From DAONBD01 sp964525485 (lineage in GTDB: Bacteria; Patescibacteriota; Gracilibacteria; UBA1369; LOWO2-01-FULL-3): DNA of 5,170 nucleotides. The stretch covers positions 1 through 5,170 of the forward strand of contig CAZGHH010000045.1 in NCBI GenBank assembly GCA_964525485.1, written 5' to 3'. Position numbers and translations under genes: made by a program. Below are positions 5,133 to 5,170 of this stretch, in pieces. The notes under the pieces are model-generated. The model was not told where the DNA came from. It saw nothing but the letters and a program-made list of their open reading frames with translations, and ran no database searches. Position 1 is the first letter of the stretch, and each line of letters starts with the position of its first letter.

Positions 5133-5170
5133 ATGGAAATTTTTGTGCTTGTAATATTAACTTTGCTTAA
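5133..5170 (+). CDS. Possible start of a downstream membrane or secreted protein, cut by window edge
   Basis: An ATG at 5133 opens a frame of 12 codons to the edge, reading MEIFVLVILTLL, a strongly hydrophobic N-terminus typical of a membrane anchor or signal sequence. It lies 18 bases after the exchanger stop, and the AT-rich bases before it (AAAAATAATAG) resemble those before the pyrophosphatase start. Twelve codons are too few to name a family. Confidence 0.4.
   Translation, partial: MEIFVLVILTLL

Noticed and set aside
4910..5170. Open plus-strand frame over the end of the exchanger gene
   Set aside because: It is an out-of-frame reading of the exchanger's last helices with no family features.

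Overview
This is an AT-rich, gene-dense bacterial window with six complete genes, one gene cut by the left edge and possibly one starting at the right edge. Short intergenic gaps, no strong Shine-Dalgarno sequence at any start, a divergent phosphofructokinase and a small-genome style of layout suggest a candidate phyla radiation (CPR) bacterium, perhaps near Peregrinibacteria. That placement is inference; no marker gene here settles it. The standard genetic code fits: no in-frame TGA is needed in any gene.

Layout. (1) 1-756, minus: N-terminal 252 codons of a THUMP-type RNA guanine-N2 methyltransferase (RlmL/YpsC family), leaving the window inside its methyltransferase domain. (2) 757-871: divergent promoter region. 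(3) 872-1423, plus: family I inorganic pyrophosphatase with all catalytic residues. (4) 1460-3040, minus (possibly from 3106): a long, divergent phosphofructokinase with the residue pair typical of pyrophosphate-using enzymes, convergent with the pyrophosphatase. (5) 3041-3130: divergent region with back-to-back overlapping -10 boxes. (6) 3131-3526, plus: rhodanese-domain lipoprotein, whose stop overlaps the stop of the next gene in a shared CTAG. (7) 4035-3523, minus: a two-gene operon of a DUF5320-like Gly-rich protein (3805-4035) and a UPF0251/DUF134 helix-turn-helix protein (3523-3801). Its promoter has a 20-bp perfect palindrome over the -10 box. (8) 4161-5114, plus: Na+/Ca2+ exchanger family membrane protein. 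(9) 5133-5170, plus: possible start of another membrane or secreted protein.

Two themes stand out. The pyrophosphatase and the PPi-type phosphofructokinase both consume pyrophosphate, one wasting it and one conserving it in glycolysis, which makes this a possible pyrophosphate node. The DUF5320-DUF134 operon, its palindromic operator, the nearby exchanger and the surface rhodanese form a compact and poorly understood neighbourhood that looks transcriptionally controlled. I found no CRISPR array, tRNA, rRNA, insertion sequence or phage gene.
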